A stretch of DNA of 15,792 nucleotides from JAFARZ01 sp035651595 (GTDB taxonomy: Bacteria; Actinomycetota; Actinomycetes; Streptosporangiales; Streptosporangiaceae), in the NCBI GenBank assembly GCA_035651595.1, contig DASRFJ010000256.1, positions 1-15,792 on the forward strand. The letters are read 5' to 3'. The translations under genes and the position numbers were made by a program. Shown in pieces: positions 13,844 through 15,792 of the stretch; the first letter of the stretch is position 1; each line of letters opens with the position of its first letter. The notes beneath the pieces were generated by a model, which was given only the letters and a program-made list of their open reading frames with translations, was not told the DNA's origin and made no database searches.

Positions 13844-13879
13844 GTGTCAGCGGCCGTGTCAGAGGCGGTGTCAGTGGCG
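13844..13879 (+). promoter_or_regulatory. Three tandem 12-bp direct repeats, candidate operator
   Basis: GTGTCAGCGGCC, GTGTCAGAGGCG and GTGTCAGTGGCG lie head to tail; TGTCAG starts at 13845, 13857 and 13869. Consensus GTGTCAGNGGCS. They lie between the regulator stop and the DUF4097 gene start, about 83 bp ahead of the latter. A 12-bp period is close to one helical turn, which suits stacked regulator binding. A GTGACAGGG at about 13890 may be a degenerate or inverted partner. Confidence 0.55.
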
Positions 13880-13961
13880 TGGCGGGGGCGTGACAGGGCG
13901 GCCCGAGATGGTGGGGGACATGACGAGTTCAGTTACCCGCCAGCCAGTACAGGAGCACATG

Positions 13962-14627
13962 ATGCAGACGTTCGCCACTTCCGCCCCCGTTACCGTCATC
14001 GTCGCCGTCCCCGCCGGGCGCATCCACGTGGCCGCCGCCGACCAGGACAGCACCACCGTCCAGATCAGCCCCGCCGACCCCGGCAAGAGCCGCGATGTGA
14101 AACTCGCTGGGCAGGTCACGGCCGCATACGGCGACGGGGTCGTCCGGGTCACGGGCCAGGCCGGACACCGGGTCCTGGGCAGCTCCGGTGCCGTCGAGGT
14201 TACCGTCAGTGTGCCGGCCGGGTCGCGGGCCGAGGTCACGGCGGCCAGCGCCCAGTTCACCACCGAAGGGCCGTTGGGCGAGGTCACCTTCGACAGCAAG
14301 CAGGCCACGGTCAGCATCGACCAGGCCGCCGCCGCCCGCCTGGCGACCGTCGACGGCGACATCACGGCCGGTCGCGTGGGCGGGGACACCGAGATCCGCA
14401 CGGTGACCGGTGACATCGCGGTGGCCGAGGCCACCGGCGGCACCCTGGTGCTGTCCACCCAGACCGGTGCGATCACGGTCGCCGCCGCCCGTGGCGTGAG
14501 CGCCGTACTGGACGCCGGCGCCACGCAGGGCCGGATCCGCAACTCGCTCACCAACGCCGGCGCCACCCCCGCCCTGACCATCCGCGCCACCACCACCCTG
14601 GGCGACATCACCGCCAGCAGCCTGTAA
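13962..14627 (+). CDS. DUF4097-family beta-helix/adhesin-like protein
   Basis: About 221 residues, starting M-Q-T-F-A-T-S-A-P. It is made of regularly repeated beta strands: I-V-A-V-P-A-G-R-I-H-V-A-A-A-D, V-E-V-T-V-S-V-P-A-G-S-R-A-E-V, A-T-V-D-G-D-I-T-A-G-R-V-G-G, then T-V-T-G-D-I-A-V-A-E-A, T-Q-T-G-A-I-T-V-A and T-L-G-D-I-T-A-S-S-L at the end. The recurring G-D-I motif is typical of DUF4097 (adhesin-like beta solenoid). No signal peptide or membrane anchor is seen, so it appears cytoplasmic. Start: AGGAG at 13951-13955 is six bases before ATG 13962; ATGs at 13959 and 13920 are also in frame. DUF4097 genes commonly neighbour drug-type ABC exporters, as here, but their role is not known. Confidence 0.85.
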   Translation: MQTFATSAPVTVIVAVPAGRIHVAAADQDSTTVQISPADPGKSRDVKLAGQVTAAYGDGVVRVTGQAGHRVLGSSGAVEVTVSVPAGSRAEVTAASAQFTTEGPLGEVTFDSKQATVSIDQAAAARLATVDGDITAGRVGGDTEIRTVTGDIAVAEATGGTLVLSTQTGAITVAAARGVSAVLDAGATQGRIRNSLTNAGATPALTIRATTTLGDITASSL

Positions 14628-14640
14628 ATGCACCGGGACG

Positions 14641-14670
14641 GGGCCGTCAGATCACCAGGTCTGACGGCCC
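14641..14670. terminator. Bidirectional hairpin between convergent genes
   Basis: A perfect 11-bp inverted repeat GGGCCGTCAGA / TCTGACGGCCC with an 8-nt loop, 14 bp after the DUF4097 stop and 40 bp from the end of the convergent cysteine-synthase-family gene. There is no T-tract, so it probably serves both directions as a GC-rich terminator. Confidence 0.8.
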
Positions 14671-14710
14671 TGAGCACTGGGAGCATTTCAGGGCGCAGGC
14701 AGCCTGCCGG

Positions 14711-15652
14711 CTAGCGGCCGAAGAGATCTCCGGCCAAGTATTTGAGCCCCGTGTCGACCGCGACCGTCACCACCGTCCGGCCCGGCCCGAGTTCTCGCGC
14801 GACGGTGATCGCCCCGGCCACGTTGAGGCCGCTGGACGTCCCGGCGAAGATGCCCTCGGACCGCGCCAGCCTGACCGCCATGGCTCGCGCGTCGGCCTCC
14901 GCCACCGCGCGCGCCTCGTCATAGACGTCCCTGGTCAGCAGCGGCGGCACGATTCCGGTGCCAATCCCCTCGACGTGGTGGGCGCCAGTCCGGCCAGCCG
15001 TGAGAACCGGCGACTCGGCGGGCTCGAGGGCGATGACCGGGCCGCCGAAGCCAGCCTCACGCAGGGCACGCGACACCCCCGCCAGCATTCCAGCCGTGCC
15101 GACGGCGGCGCAGAAGGCGTCGATCGTGCGGCCGTCGGCCGTGACCTGCGCCAGGATCTCGCGACCCAGCTCGGCGTAGCCGGTCAGCGCGTCGGTGTTG
15201 TGGAACTGCCGCGGCCAGTAGGCGCCCTCACGCTCGGCGATGCGGATCGTCTCCTCCTCCATCGCCACGAACAGGCCAGGGGTGATCTTGCCACACTCAC
15301 TTGGCACGACGGTGAGTTCCGCGCCGAACGCGCGCATGGTCCGCAGCTTTTCCGGCGCGAACGCATCCGACGAGACCAGCCACAGCGGATGGCCCTTGAC
15401 GGCGCATACGAAGGCGAGCGACGAGCCCGTGCTGCCGCCGGTGTACTCGACGACCGGCTGGCCAGGCCGCAAAGCTCCCTTGCTCTCTGCCCCTTCGATA
15501 ATCGCCAGCGCCATCCGGTCCTTGTAGCTGCCGGTGGGGTTTCCGCCCTCTACCTTGACAAGCACGTCGGCCGAAGCCGCGGGCAGGACGGTGCGCAACT
15601 GGATCAGCGGCGTGCCGCCGATCGCGCCGAGAGCAGAAGCTGTTACGCCCAC
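14711..15652 (-). CDS. PLP-dependent cysteine-synthase-family protein (fold type II)
   Basis: A 313-residue cytoplasmic PLP enzyme related to O-acetylserine sulfhydrylase (CysK/CysM) and cystathionine beta-synthase. It starts at GTG 15652, with GGAG about nine bases upstream. K44 in N-P-T-G-S-Y-K-D-R is the Schiff-base lysine. The substrate loop reads E-Y-T-G-G-S-T-G-S-S (69-78) instead of the CysK form with T-S-G-N-T-G. The phosphate loop reads V-G-T-A-G-M-L-A-G (184-192) rather than G-T-G-G-T. A G-T-S-S-G-L-N block (271-277) takes the place of the G-I-S-S-G-A block. The fold and the lysine are clear, but the loop changes argue for a different amino-acid substrate than plain CysK. It is convergent with the DUF4097 gene and not part of that module. 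Confidence 0.85.
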   Translation of the reverse strand: MGVTASALGAIGGTPLIQLRTVLPAASADVLVKVEGGNPTGSYKDRMALAIIEGAESKGALRPGQPVVEYTGGSTGSSLAFVCAVKGHPLWLVSSDAFAPEKLRTMRAFGAELTVVPSECGKITPGLFVAMEEETIRIAEREGAYWPRQFHNTDALTGYAELGREILAQVTADGRTIDAFCAAVGTAGMLAGVSRALREAGFGGPVIALEPAESPVLTAGRTGAHHVEGIGTGIVPPLLTRDVYDEARAVAEADARAMAVRLARSEGIFAGTSSGLNVAGAITVARELGPGRTVVTVAVDTGLKYLAGDLFGR

Positions 15653-15792
15653 ATAAGTCTCCGAGGTGTTGAGAGGGCAGACGGACGGTGCGCAGGAACG
15701 CCGGCATCAGCCAAGGTCGGCGCTCCATGATGACGGTCGAAGCGTACCCTGGCGTCAGTCCCGCGATGGGCGTCAGTTAACGTGGCGGATTT
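15653..15792. other. Upstream region of the cysteine-synthase-family gene, to window edge
   Basis: 140 bp with no supported gene; it should contain the promoter of the leftward PLP-enzyme gene. No clear -10/-35 pair was identified. Confidence 0.3.

Noticed and set aside
11380..14686. Long open frames antisense to the ABC permease, kinase and DUF4097 genes
   Set aside because: Such antisense frames are normal in very GC-rich coding DNA. Their translations are Arg/Ala/Pro-rich without domains, and the opposite-strand genes are well supported by motifs.

Overview
The window is very GC-rich double-stranded chromosome of an actinomycete. This is judged from codon bias, GTG/TTG starts, DesK/DesR-type signalling, DUF4097 next to an ABC-2 exporter, and an AbrB/PIN toxin-antitoxin pair. 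No rRNA, tRNA, CRISPR array or phage structural gene was seen. Genus cannot be set from the sequence alone; a filamentous lineage (Streptomyces or Streptosporangiales relatives) fits best.

Bases 1-6,000 look like a decaying accessory zone. On the minus strand lie a truncated SRPBCC protein and a conserved hypothetical gene split in two by an IS3-family element (about 1121-2590). The element's orfB is itself frameshifted. Next come a 59-aa small ORF and, on the plus strand, a 131-aa conserved hypothetical. A minus-strand run of three overlapping genes follows (SnoaL-like, AbrB antitoxin, PIN toxin). After it are a SEC-C mini-gene with two in-frame stops (plus strand) and a methylglyoxal synthase whose first codons are out of frame (minus strand). 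Bases 5952-6468 hold no gene that I can support.

Bases 6,469-10,076 hold a signalling locus. An atypical membrane histidine kinase (TTG start) and its translationally coupled response regulator read leftward. A stand-alone class III nucleotide-cyclase-like protein reads rightward from the shared 195-bp intergenic region, followed by an Imm-5-like protein. This cyclase/kinase/regulator arrangement is the best candidate in the window for a poorly described system; its effector is not obvious.

Bases 10,182-14,627 are a co-directional module: ABC ATPase, ABC-2 permease, DesK-type kinase, LuxR-type regulator and a DUF4097 adhesin-like protein. The first four are tightly packed (4-bp overlaps or 25 bp). 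The DUF4097 gene has its own leader containing three tandem 12-bp repeats, a possible operator for the regulator. A hairpin separates it from a convergent, atypical PLP-dependent cysteine-synthase-family gene.
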